Source: an uncultured Rhodanobacter sp.
Lineage (GTDB): Bacteria; Pseudomonadota; Gammaproteobacteria; Xanthomonadales; Rhodanobacteraceae
Assembly: GCA_937906285.1 (NCBI GenBank)
Contig: CALCWL010000176.1
Location: forward strand, 1-11,906
Reading direction: 5' to 3'
Length of the DNA stretch: 11,906 nucleotides
Shown: in pieces, positions 1 to 6,612 of the stretch
Layout of the letters: every line of letters starts with the position of its first letter
How positions within the stretch are numbered: position 1 is the first letter of the stretch
Notes under the pieces: model-generated
Database searches by the model: none
The model's input: the letters and a program-made list of their open reading frames with translations, nothing else
Told to the model about the DNA's origin: nothing
Program-made: the position numbers and the translations under genes

Positions 1-11
1 TGGTTGAGACG

Positions 12-500
12 ATGGCACGTGTCTACCTGAGTCTGGGTTCCAACCTCGAGCCGCGAGAACATCTCGTCGCGGCGATCGAGGCCTTGCGCGAGCGCTTCGG
101 CGAGATCACGGTGTCGCCGGCGTATCGCAGCGCATCGGTGGGTTTCGCCGGCGCCGAGTTCGTGAACCTCGCGGTGGGGCTGGATACCGAACTGACCCCG
201 CAGGCGCTGAACGACTGGCTGCATGCGCTGGAAGACCGCCACGGCCGGCGCCGCGACGTGCCGCGCTACTCGGACCGAACACTCGACATCGACATCGTGT
301 TCTACGACGCGCTGGTCATCGACGGCCCCGGCCACCTGCAGATTCCGCGCAACGAGTTGCAGCACGCCTTCGTGCTGCGGCCGATCGCCGATATCGCGCC
401 GGATTTTCGCCACCCGGTCAGTGGCTCGAGCATGGCCGAGCTGTGGGCGGCGTTTCCGCAACAGCGCGAGCCGCTGCAGGTTGAATCGCTGGCGGATTGA
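12..500 (+). CDS. folK: FolK-family 6-hydroxymethyl-dihydropterin pyrophosphokinase (HPPK)
   Basis: Cytoplasmic folate-pathway enzyme that transfers pyrophosphate from ATP to 6-hydroxymethyl-7,8-dihydropterin. The 162 residues match the usual length (E. coli about 159). Seen: the N-terminal strand and loop VYLSLGSNL (residues 4-12), the basic loop GRRRDVPR (78-85), and the HPPK signature with R89 and the metal-binding pair D92/D94 in TLDIDIV. A C-terminal HAFVLRPIADIAP block follows (118-130). Odd: the segment usually reading Pro-His (E. coli H115, an ATP contact) is IPR here (R113), and Pro of GPRTLD is Asp. This suggests a divergent paralogue rather than the pcnB-linked FolK. The ATG has only a weak GAG upstream. 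A TGA at 5-7 could end an upstream gene, folB by analogy with other genomes, but too little is visible to call it. The family is firm; which paralogue it is remains inference. Confidence 0.9.
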   Translation: MARVYLSLGSNLEPREHLVAAIEALRERFGEITVSPAYRSASVGFAGAEFVNLAVGLDTELTPQALNDWLHALEDRHGRRRDVPRYSDRTLDIDIVFYDALVIDGPGHLQIPRNELQHAFVLRPIADIAPDFRHPVSGSSMAELWAAFPQQREPLQVESLAD

Positions 501-511
501 ACGGGTACACT
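481..511 (+). promoter_or_regulatory. Possible sigma-70 promoter for the membrane-protein gene
   Basis: TACACT at 506-511 resembles a -10 box, and TTGAAT at 481-486 could be the -35, although the 19-bp spacer is longer than ideal. The -35 would lie inside the end of folK. Transcription would begin near 518, leaving a leader of about 65 nt before the ATG at 585. The same octamer TACACTGC occurs in front of the EcsC-like gene on the other strand. No terminator separates this gene from folK, so read-through is equally possible. Confidence 0.3.
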
Positions 512-584
512 GCCGGCGGAGTGCCGGAAGGTATCGCCGGCGCAGGGCGGGCACCCATCGGGTCCACGAATGAGGGGAGCAATC

Positions 585-1445
585 ATGGCCGGAAAATTCG
601 CGCGTAGCTGGGCGTTGATGAAGGCGAGCGCGGCGGTGCTTCGCTCGGACAAGTCGCTGCTGCTGTTTCCGTTGTTGTCGGGGCTGTGCACGTTGCTGGT
701 GGCGGCCAGCTTCCTGATTCCGGTGGGCGTGATGGTGATCGGCGGCGAGCATGCCGGTGCCGATTTCCACGAGCGCTTGTCGGTCGGCAGCTACCTGCTG
801 ATGTTCGCGTTCTACCTGGTGCAGTACTTCGTCATCATCTTCTTCCAGACCGCGCTGACCGGCGTGGCGCTGATGCACTTGCGCGGCGAGCCGACCAGCG
901 TGGGCGCGGGTTTTGCGCTGGCGCGTGCCCGCCTGCCGCAGATCCTCGGCTATGCGCTGATCGCCGCCACCGTCGGCCTGCTCCTGCGCATGGTGCAGGA
1001 GCGCCTGGGCCTGATCGGCCGCTTCGTGGTCGGCCTGGTCGGCCTGGCCTGGACGGTGGCCACCTTCCTGGTGGTGCCGGTGCTGGCGAGCAGGGATGTC
1101 GGCCCGGTCGACGCGGTCAGGCACAGCGTGGAGCTGCTCAAGCGCAGCTGGGGCGAGAACCTGATCGGCCAGGGCGGCATCGGCGTGGTGTTCGGTCTGC
1201 TGATGTTCGTGGCAGTGCTGTTCGGTGCGCTGCTGGTCGGCGGCGCCATCGCCATGCATTCGATCGCGGCGGTGGTGACGGCAGTGGCGATCGTGGTGCT
1301 CGGCTTCATCCTGCTCGGGCTGATCCAGTCCGCGTTGCAGGGCATCTACGCGGCGGCGCTCTATCGCTACGCCGAGGCGGGCGAGGCCAGTGCGGGCTTC
1401 GACCAGGCCCTGCTGCAGCAGGCTTTCGCGCCGAAGAAGAGATGA
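585..1445 (+). CDS. Six-helix inner-membrane protein, DUF6159-like, function unknown
   Basis: Integral membrane protein of 286 residues with no recognised catalytic motif. The short cytosolic N-terminus (AGKFARSWALMKASAAVLRSD) is followed by hydrophobic segments near residues 25-55, 68-95, 118-135, 143-165, 195-220 and 225-255. A conserved-looking amphipathic stretch, DAVRHSVELLKRSWGEN, lies between helices four and five. The opening pattern (SWAL.KAS..VL..DK.LLLFP) is what I associate with the DUF6159 family, recalled rather than searched. Start choice: the ATG at 585 has a good Shine-Dalgarno sequence, AGGGGAG, 5 nt upstream. The ATG at 570 overlaps that site, has none of its own, and is rejected. 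It follows folK by 84 bp and is convergent with the pteridine reductase. The neighbourhood gives no clear functional hint, and I assign no function. Confidence 0.8.
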   Translation: MAGKFARSWALMKASAAVLRSDKSLLLFPLLSGLCTLLVAASFLIPVGVMVIGGEHAGADFHERLSVGSYLLMFAFYLVQYFVIIFFQTALTGVALMHLRGEPTSVGAGFALARARLPQILGYALIAATVGLLLRMVQERLGLIGRFVVGLVGLAWTVATFLVVPVLASRDVGPVDAVRHSVELLKRSWGENLIGQGGIGVVFGLLMFVAVLFGALLVGGAIAMHSIAAVVTAVAIVVLGFILLGLIQSALQGIYAAALYRYAEAGEASAGFDQALLQQAFAPKKR

Positions 1446-1461
1446 TGTCGATGATTTCCCC

Positions 1462-1487
1462 GCAGGAGCCCGCGAGCCGGCTCCTAC
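1462..1487 (-). repeat. REP-like palindrome with GTAG foot
   Basis: Read on the minus strand, a GTAG tetranucleotide (1487-1484) is followed by a palindrome whose arms AGGAGCC and GGCTCCT enclose an 8-nt loop. An alternative inner palindrome, GAGCCGGCTC, overlaps it. GTAG followed by a short hairpin is the hallmark of the REP elements tied to RAYT transposases (TnpA-REP), known from Stenotrophomonas and Pseudomonas. It lies between two convergent gene ends and lacks a T-run on either side, so it is not a classic intrinsic terminator, although it could block 3' exonucleases. The TAG within GTAG is the stop codon of the pteridine reductase gene. Only one copy is visible in this window. Confidence 0.55.
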
Positions 1488-2239
1488 ACCGACAGGGTGC
1501 GTCCGCCGTCCACCCGGATGATCTGGCCGGTGACGAAGGGCGCGTCGCGCAGCAGCCAGAGCACGGTGCCCGCCACGTCGTTCGGCGTCCCCGCGCGCCT
1601 GAGCGGCGTGCGTGAGAGCATCGCCTGCTGGTCGTCGTACGGCTTGCCGTCGCTGGGCCACATGACCGCGCCGGGGGCCACGCCGTTGACCCGCACCGCC
1701 GGCGCGAGATCAAGCGCCAGCGAGCGCGTCATCGCGGCCAGCGCGGCCTTGGCCATGCAGTACAGCGGGTGGTCGGCGAGCGGGCGTTCGGCGTAGATGT
1801 CGACCAGGTTGACGATGCTGCCGCGCGCGTCGCGCAGCGCCGGCAGCGCGGCCTGGCTCAGGAAGAACGGCGCCTGCGCGTTGGAAGCGAACAGGGTATC
1901 CCACTGTGCTGGGGTGGCGCTGTCCACCGGCGTGGGGAAGAACGCCGAGGCGTTGTTGACCAGCGCGTCGAGACGGCCGTAGTGGGCCGTCACCTGCGCG
2001 ACCCCTGCCGGCAGTGCGGCCAGGTCGGCGAGATCGGCCTGCACCAGCAGTACGCTGCCGGTTCGTGACGCCTGCAGTTCGTCGGCCAGTGCGCGCGCCT
2101 CGTCCGCCGAATGACGATAGTGCAGCGCCAGGTCGTAGCCGGCCGCATGCAGGGTGCGCGCGATCACCGCACCGACGCGGCGCGCGGCGCCGGTGATCAG
2201 CGCGACGGGGCGGTCATGGCGTGGCGTCATCATCGGCAT
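1484..2239 (-). CDS. PTR1/FolM-like pteridine reductase (short-chain dehydrogenase)
   Basis: Cytoplasmic NADPH-dependent reductase of the SDR superfamily, expected to reduce dihydropterins or dihydrofolate. Seen in 251 residues: the nucleotide-binding loop TGAARRVG (16-23), the NADPH-type stretch HYRHSA (40-45), NNAS (95-98), N120, and a catalytic set D147, Y160, K164. The Asp 13 residues before Tyr, where most SDRs have Ser, is characteristic of pteridine reductase PTR1 (D181/Y194 in Leishmania) and separates this protein from FabG-type enzymes. A C-terminal GQIIRVDGG block is also present. Three ATGs (2239, 2233, 2230) are in frame and none has a clear ribosome-binding site. The first is given, and translation may be coupled to the EcsC-like gene ending 45 bp upstream. 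A small stem (GCCGC/GCGGC, 2265-2277) lies in that gap. Its closeness to folK supports a pterin role. Exact substrate unproven. Confidence 0.85.
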   Translation of the reverse strand: MPMMTPRHDRPVALITGAARRVGAVIARTLHAAGYDLALHYRHSADEARALADELQASRTGSVLLVQADLADLAALPAGVAQVTAHYGRLDALVNNASAFFPTPVDSATPAQWDTLFASNAQAPFFLSQAALPALRDARGSIVNLVDIYAERPLADHPLYCMAKAALAAMTRSLALDLAPAVRVNGVAPGAVMWPSDGKPYDDQQAMLSRTPLRRAGTPNDVAGTVLWLLRDAPFVTGQIIRVDGGRTLSV

Positions 2240-2284
2240 CCGGCAGCAGGTCGGTGGCCAGCTTGCCGCAAAGCGGCGCGGGCG

Positions 2285-2968
2285 TCATCCGCAGTGCGGT
2301 TCGCGCGACGATGCGGCGGCATCGTCGCGCGGGTCTTCGTAGTCCCGTGCGTCCCCGTCGAGCTGCTCCATCACGATGTCGCTTTCGAACAGCGCGATCG
2401 CGGTGCCGGCCACTTGGCGCGTGTCGTAGTAGGCATAGGCACCCACGCCGATGGCGCCGATCGCCGGCAGCCAGCGCGAAGCGCCCTTGCCCAGCGTGCG
2501 CCGGCTCAGCTTGATGCCGATCTGCCGCGCCACGTGCTCGATCACGCCTTGCGACATGCGTCGGAACAGCAGCCGGTCGCCCATGCGCACCACCAGGTCG
2601 CGGAACGCCTGCGCCGCGGTGTGGCGGAACAGGCACCACAGCATCTGTTCGCGCCCGAGCGTGGCGTGGCGCCCGTAGGCGGCGGCGATATCGCTGACCA
2701 TCTGCGCCTGGATCTTCCAGATCGCGACCAATTCCGGCAGCAGGGTAAGCCACCCCAGCGGTCCCGGCGGCAGGGCCAGCGAGCCGGCGGTGACGGCGGC
2801 GCGGCGGGCGGCGCGATCGGCCAGCCGTCGGGCCTCGGCGGCAGGCTGCGGGCTGTTGCCGACGGCGCTGTCGGGCACCTCGCTGACGAAATCCAGGATC
2901 GCGCCGGTGATCCGGCCGTGGACGGCCGGCGCAACGACGGCGGGTACGTGCTTGGCGGGTTGGGTCAT
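2285..2968 (-). CDS. EcsC-like family protein, function unknown
   Basis: Protein of 227 residues with no signal peptide. A Gly/Pro-containing helical region (about 60-95: LPPGPLGWLTLLPEL followed by WKIQAQMVSDIAAAYG) and a second Gly-rich helix (about 165-192: WLPAIGAIGVGAYAYYD) flank a basic helical middle. This arrangement resembles the EcsC family, proteins of unknown biochemical role named after a Bacillus ABC-transporter locus. The match is by eye and moderate. The C-terminus is acidic and low in hydrophobicity (DGDARDYEDPRDDAAA). Start choice: the ATG at 2968 has GGAG (2975-2978) 6 nt upstream, whereas the frame open up to 3121 runs into the promoter spacer without a good site. It is first in a two-gene unit with the pteridine reductase, divergent from the TonB-dependent receptor. 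No functional link to pterins is evident. Confidence 0.65.
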   Translation of the reverse strand: MTQPAKHVPAVVAPAVHGRITGAILDFVSEVPDSAVGNSPQPAAEARRLADRAARRAAVTAGSLALPPGPLGWLTLLPELVAIWKIQAQMVSDIAAAYGRHATLGREQMLWCLFRHTAAQAFRDLVVRMGDRLLFRRMSQGVIEHVARQIGIKLSRRTLGKGASRWLPAIGAIGVGAYAYYDTRQVAGTAIALFESDIVMEQLDGDARDYEDPRDDAAASSREPHCG

Positions 2969-3012
2969 GCGTGGCTCCGCTGGCGGACGCCGGACGCGCC
3001 CTGCGCATTCGC

Positions 3013-3018
3013 AGTGTA
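3013..3018 (-). promoter_or_regulatory. Possible -10 box for the EcsC-like/pteridine reductase unit
   Basis: On the minus strand, TACACT followed by GC lies 44 bp before the ATG at 2968. The same TACACTGC precedes the membrane-protein gene. No convincing -35 hexamer lies at 16-18 bp: TTGGCC at 3039-3044 would leave a 20-bp spacer. The remainder of the 170-bp divergent spacer (2969-3138) holds only the palindrome described separately and no ORF of note. Confidence 0.3.
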
Positions 3019-3099
3019 GGGGGCGTGCGTGAAGCGCAGGCCAACCTTGCGGAGGACAGCGTGACTTTCGGCTCATGTCGGTCGCCGTTATGTATGGGA

Positions 3100-3111
3100 A
3101 TGTTATAACAT
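3100..3111. promoter_or_regulatory. Perfect A/T-rich palindrome, candidate operator (Zur-like)
   Basis: ATGTTATAACAT is a perfect 12-bp palindrome in an otherwise GC-rich region. It ends 27 bp before the receptor's ATG and contains TATAAC (3104-3109), a plausible -10 box, so a bound protein would block transcription. Zur boxes of proteobacteria are built on similar half-sites (E. coli type: TGTTATA-W-TATAACA), and shorter GTTATNACAT-type boxes are reported in other groups. The spacing differs from the E. coli form, so Zur is a candidate, not a firm call. No good -35 hexamer is present at the right distance. Confidence 0.5.
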
Positions 3112-3138
3112 CACAAAACACCCTGCCTCCGATCTTCG

Positions 3139-5316
3139 ATGAAAGCTTCTCCAGTTACCCTGGCTCTCGCCGCCGCGCTGCTGGCGAGCGCTGCCCAAGC
3201 CACCACGCCCGTCCCGCTGAACAGCGGTGCACGGACCGCCGTAGACGCCACCGCGGCCGCCGAGGACAGCGGCGGCAGGCCCCCGTTGCCGGTGCGGGAA
3301 CTGGGTGAAGTGTCGGTTTCTGCTGCCCTGGATCAGGCGCGCAACGCGCTGTCGCCGGACACCGGCAGCAGCCAGTACGTGATCGACCACAAGGCGATCG
3401 CGCAACTGCCGCTGGGCGCGTCCACGCCGATGAACCAGGTACTGCTGCAGGCACCGGGCGTGGTGCAGGATTCCTACGGCGGCGTGCACGTGCGCGGCGA
3501 CCATGCGAACCTGCAATACCGCATCAACGGCGTGATCATTCCCGAGTCGATCGGCGGCTTCGGCCAGAGCCTCGACGCGCACATGATCGACACCGTGACG
3601 CTGCTCGACGGCGCGCTGCCGGCACAGTACGGCCTGCGTACCGCGGCGGTGGTCGACATCACCACCCGCGGCGGGCGCGATCTCGGCAACGGCGGCAGCA
3701 TCGGCCTCACCGGCGGCAGCAACGCCATGCTGAACCCGAACGCGTCGCTATGGGGCAGCAAGGAGCGCTGGAGCTGGTTTTTCACCGGCAACTACCTCCA
3801 GAGCGATGCCGGCATCGAGAATCCCACGCCGAGCAAAAAGCCGATCCACGACCATACCAACCAGGTGAAAGGCTTCGGCGACATCAGCTACCTGATCGAC
3901 GACGACACCCGCCTGAGCCTGCTGTTCGGCATCGCCAACAACCGCTACCAGATCCCGAACAACCCGGACCAGCAGCCACAGTTCGGCTACCTCGACATGG
4001 TGGATTTCAATTCCGCCGACCTCGACGGCCGCCAGCGCGAGACCACCCGCTTCGGCGTGCTCGCGCTGCAGGGGAAACTGGGCACGATCGACTACCAGCT
4101 GTCGCTGGGTCAGCGCTACAGCCGCCTCGCCTATGTGCCGGACCGGATCGGCGAGCTGATGTTCAACGGCGTCGCTTCCGCCATCACACGCAGCAACCGC
4201 GCCAGCACCATGCAAGCGGATTTCTCCATGCCGCTGGGCGGACGCCACACCCTGCGCTACGGCATCTGGGGCAGCTTCGAGCGCGCCGTCAGCGAGAACC
4301 ATGCCTGGGTATTCCCGGCCAACGCCGATGGCGAACAGACCGGCACCACGCCGATCAACATCCTCGACGGCAGCCGTCTCGTCGCCAAGACCTGGTCGGC
4401 CTACGTGCAGGACGAATGGAGCCTCGCCGAGCACTGGACGTTGAACCTCGGCCTGCGCGGCGACCGCTACCGACTGGTGCGCAGCGAGAGCCAGCTGAGC
4501 CCGCGCCTGGGCCTGGTCTGGCAGGCCACCGACAGCACCACCGTGCACGCCGGCTACGCGCGCTACTTCACCCCGCCGGCGACCGAGATGATCGCGAGCA
4601 GCAACATCGCGAAGTTCGACGGCACCACCAACGCGGTGGCGGACAGCGGCAACAACACGCCGCTGGCCGAGCGTTCGGACTATGTCGACGTGGGCGTCCA
4701 GCAACGCCTCGGCGATGCCTGGACGCTGGGCGTGGATGCGTATTACCGCAAGGTGCGGCGCCTGCAGGACGAGGGCCAGTTCGGCTCTGCGCTGGTCTAC
4801 TCCACCTTCAACTACGCCGAAGGACGGGTGAAGGGCGTGGAGTTCACCGCCAACTACGAGCGCGGGCCGCTGTCGGCGTACTTCAATGCGTCGCTGGGCA
4901 AGGCCATCGGCAAACGCATCATCAGCAGCCAGTACAACTTCGCACCGGATGACCTGGCCTGGGTCAACCAGCACTGGATTTTCCTCGACCACGACCAGAA
5001 ACTCACCTCGTCCGGCGGCGTCAGCGTCGCGCTGGACGACGCCACCCGCATCGGCGCCAACTACCTCTACGGCAGCGGCCTGCGCAAGGACGGCGCGGTG
5101 CCGAACGGCGCCACGCTGCCGGCGTATTTCCAGCTCAACCTCAACATCGCGCGCGATTTCGCCTTCGAGGAGTTCGGCCAGCTGCACGCGCAGCTCGCGC
5201 TGATCAACGCGCTGGATCGTACCTACGAGCTGCGCGACGGCAGCGGCATCGGCGTCGGCGCCCCTCAGTTCGGCCCGCGGCGCGGGGTATACCTGAGCGT
5301 GCAGAAGGATTTCTGA
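3139..5316 (+). CDS. TonB-dependent outer-membrane receptor, substrate unknown
   Basis: Outer-membrane gated channel for energy-dependent uptake of a scarce nutrient. The 725 residues comprise a signal peptide (1-21, cleavage likely after AQA), a linker with a TonB-box-like stretch GEVSVSA (56-62), and a plug domain (about 75-180: PMNQVLLQAPGVV, VHVRGDHANLQYRINGV, GLRTAAVVDITTRGG). A 22-strand-type barrel with alternating aromatic strands then ends in Phe (QKDF), as usual for barrel assembly. There is no N-terminal signalling domain, so it is not a FecA-type transducer. Candidate ligand-facing loops include an HDH cluster (237-239) and HDQ (618-620). The start at 3139 lacks a Shine-Dalgarno sequence but gives a textbook signal peptide. 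No tonB, exbB or siderophore genes are adjacent. The palindrome at its promoter makes metal-dependent (zinc or iron) control plausible. The class is certain; the substrate is not. Confidence 0.92.
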   Translation: MKASPVTLALAAALLASAAQATTPVPLNSGARTAVDATAAAEDSGGRPPLPVRELGEVSVSAALDQARNALSPDTGSSQYVIDHKAIAQLPLGASTPMNQVLLQAPGVVQDSYGGVHVRGDHANLQYRINGVIIPESIGGFGQSLDAHMIDTVTLLDGALPAQYGLRTAAVVDITTRGGRDLGNGGSIGLTGGSNAMLNPNASLWGSKERWSWFFTGNYLQSDAGIENPTPSKKPIHDHTNQVKGFGDISYLIDDDTRLSLLFGIANNRYQIPNNPDQQPQFGYLDMVDFNSADLDGRQRETTRFGVLALQGKLGTIDYQLSLGQRYSRLAYVPDRIGELMFNGVASAITRSNRASTMQADFSMPLGGRHTLRYGIWGSFERAVSENHAWVFPANADGEQTGTTPINILDGSRLVAKTWSAYVQDEWSLAEHWTLNLGLRGDRYRLVRSESQLSPRLGLVWQATDSTTVHAGYARYFTPPATEMIASSNIAKFDGTTNAVADSGNNTPLAERSDYVDVGVQQRLGDAWTLGVDAYYRKVRRLQDEGQFGSALVYSTFNYAEGRVKGVEFTANYERGPLSAYFNASLGKAIGKRIISSQYNFAPDDLAWVNQHWIFLDHDQKLTSSGGVSVALDDATRIGANYLYGSGLRKDGAVPNGATLPAYFQLNLNIARDFAFEEFGQLHAQLALINALDRTYELRDGSGIGVGAPQFGPRRGVYLSVQKDF

Positions 5317-5358
5317 GGGGCGGGGAATCGGGAATAGGGAATAGGGACAGCAAGAGCG
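5317..5358 (+). repeat. Interspersed GGGAAT-type element, copy 1
   Basis: Directly after the receptor's TGA comes GGGGCG, then three 7-bp units (GGGAATC, GGGAATA, GGGAATA; 5323-5343), a partial unit GGGA, and GCAAGAGCG (5350-5358). The same order of parts follows the rho stop codon and recurs next to gshA. The array has no hairpin or T-run of its own. It occupies part of the 107-bp gap before the methyltransferase gene. Confidence 0.75.
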
Positions 5359-5389
5359 GAACGCGGGCTGGCGGTTGCGGACCATCCGT

Positions 5390-5395
5390 TATGCT
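5390..5395 (+). promoter_or_regulatory. Weak -10-like box before the methyltransferase gene
   Basis: TATGCT lies 28 bp before the preferred ATG at 5424, with CTGGCG (5368-5373) as a poor -35 at 16 bp. If real, transcription would begin near 5402, which rules out the alternative ATG at 5391. This is weak evidence. Confidence 0.2.
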
Positions 5396-5423
5396 TGCCG
5401 CGTTTTCATCACCGGCGACACCG

Positions 5424-6611
5424 ATGCCCTCCCGCCTCCCCGAACCGAGCGCCGACGAGCGCGCCCACTCCGACCGCCTGTTGCAGTTGCTGCGCGAGCA
5501 GATCGCCTCGCACGGGCCGATGCCGTTCTCGCAATACATGGAGCGCTGCCTGTACGCGCCGGGGCTGGGCTACTACAGCGCCGGCCGCACCAAGTTCGGC
5601 GCGGCCGGCGATTTCGTCACCGCGCCGGAACTGGGTGAGTTGTTCGCGCGTTGCGTGGTGAATGCGTTGCAGCCGGTGCTGGCGATGCTGGGCGGGGAGG
5701 CTGATTTCCTCGAACTCGGCGGCGGCAGCGGCGCGTTCGCCGAGGCGGCGTTGAAGACGCTGGCAGCCGGCGACACCTTGCCGCGGCGATACCTGATCCT
5801 GGAACCCAGTGCCGACCTGCGCGAGCGCCAGCGCGAACGCCTGCAGGCGAACCTGCCGGCAGAGCTCAACGCGCGCGTGGCATGGCTGGATCGCCCGCCC
5901 GAGCAGGACTGGCGCGGCGTGCTGTTCGCCAACGAGGTGATCGACGCGCTGCCGGCCACCCGCTTCGCGATGCGCGACGGCGAGGTGTACGAAGAGTACG
6001 TGGCGCTCGACGGCGAGGGACGGCTGATGCGTGTCGATCGTCCGGCCGATGCGCTGGTCGCCGGCGCGGTGCGGCACGTCGAACGCGACCTCGGCGCCGA
6101 GTTCGTCGACGGCTACCGTTCCGAACTGCTGCCGCAGTTGCCGTACTGGATCCAGGCCGTGGCCGGCTCGCTCGTCGCCGGGGTGATGCTGTTCGTCGAT
6201 TACGGCTACGTGCGCCGCGAGTACTACCTGGCCGAGCGCGACGACGGCACCTTGATGGCGCACTACCGCCACCACGCGCACAACGATCCGCTGTACCTGC
6301 CCGGCCTGAACGACCTCACCGCGTCGGTGGATTTCACCGCGCTGGCCGAGGCCGGCAACAGCGCCGGTTTCGGCGTGGCCGCGTACATGCCGCAGGCGCA
6401 GTTCCTGATCGGCGCGGGCTTGCAGCAAGTGTTCGAGCAGCTGCAGCCGGCCGATGAACGCGGCCGCCTCCAGCTGGCGCAGCAGGTGAAGAAGCTGATG
6501 CTGCCCGAGCAGATGGGCGAGCGCTTCCAGGCGATGCTGCTGGCGCGCGGCATCGAGGCGCTGCCGCTGCCGGCGGAACTGCTGGCCGCCGACCAGGGCG
6601 GCCGGCTTTGA
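5424..6611 (+). CDS. MidA/NDUFAF7-family SAM-dependent methyltransferase
   Basis: Class I methyltransferase of the former DUF185 family. The human member NDUFAF7 dimethylates an arginine of the complex I subunit NDUFS2, and the eukaryotic MidA is also mitochondrial; bacterial roles are poorly defined. The 395 residues carry the family landmarks in order: the N-terminal block PMPFSQYMERCLYAPGLGYY (32-51), AGDFVTAPELG (61-71), SAM motif I ELGGGSG (97-103), the acidic strand-2 end LEPS (126-129), NEVIDALP (170-177), FVDYG (257-261) and the block GTLMAHYRHHAHNDPLYLPG (275-294). A Q-containing AQFLIGAG segment follows. The start at 5424 matches where the family begins; the ATG at 5391 adds 11 unconserved residues. 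Neither has a strong ribosome-binding site. The stop lies 1 bp from the convergent sulfatase-type gene. The family is clear; the target protein is unknown, and a complex I role would be inference from the eukaryotic member. Confidence 0.88.
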   Translation: MPSRLPEPSADERAHSDRLLQLLREQIASHGPMPFSQYMERCLYAPGLGYYSAGRTKFGAAGDFVTAPELGELFARCVVNALQPVLAMLGGEADFLELGGGSGAFAEAALKTLAAGDTLPRRYLILEPSADLRERQRERLQANLPAELNARVAWLDRPPEQDWRGVLFANEVIDALPATRFAMRDGEVYEEYVALDGEGRLMRVDRPADALVAGAVRHVERDLGAEFVDGYRSELLPQLPYWIQAVAGSLVAGVMLFVDYGYVRREYYLAERDDGTLMAHYRHHAHNDPLYLPGLNDLTASVDFTALAEAGNSAGFGVAAYMPQAQFLIGAGLQQVFEQLQPADERGRLQLAQQVKKLMLPEQMGERFQAMLLARGIEALPLPAELLAADQGGRL

Positions 6612-6612
6612 G

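Noticed and set aside
1..11. End of an upstream gene (possible folB) at the left edge
   Set aside because: Only seven bases to a TGA are visible, so neither the frame nor the identity can be supported.
1462..1487. Palindrome as a bidirectional intrinsic terminator
   Set aside because: Neither strand has a T-run after the hairpin; the GTAG foot fits a REP better.
2214..2288. 24-codon minus-strand ORF whose ATG overlaps the EcsC-like stop codon (ATGA)
   Set aside because: It runs out of frame into the start of the pteridine reductase and has no recognisable features. It might couple translation, but there is too little to call a gene.
5323..5347. GGGAAT heptamer arrays considered as CRISPR, iterons or a replication origin
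   Set aside because: Units are contiguous with no spacers, there are only three to four per array, and no cas, rep or dnaA-box context is present.
3748..5385. Long minus-strand ORF (545 codons) opposite the receptor, and similar long frames at 2111-3019, 5409-6647, 7327-8844 and 8841-10160
   Set aside because: GC-rich codon bias opens antisense frames. The translations are rich in Arg, Gln, His and Ala with no domain, and the opposite strands carry clear protein families.
5391..5423. Upstream ATG adding 11 residues to the methyltransferase
   Set aside because: The extra residues precede the family's usual start and the ATG falls within the only -10-like box.
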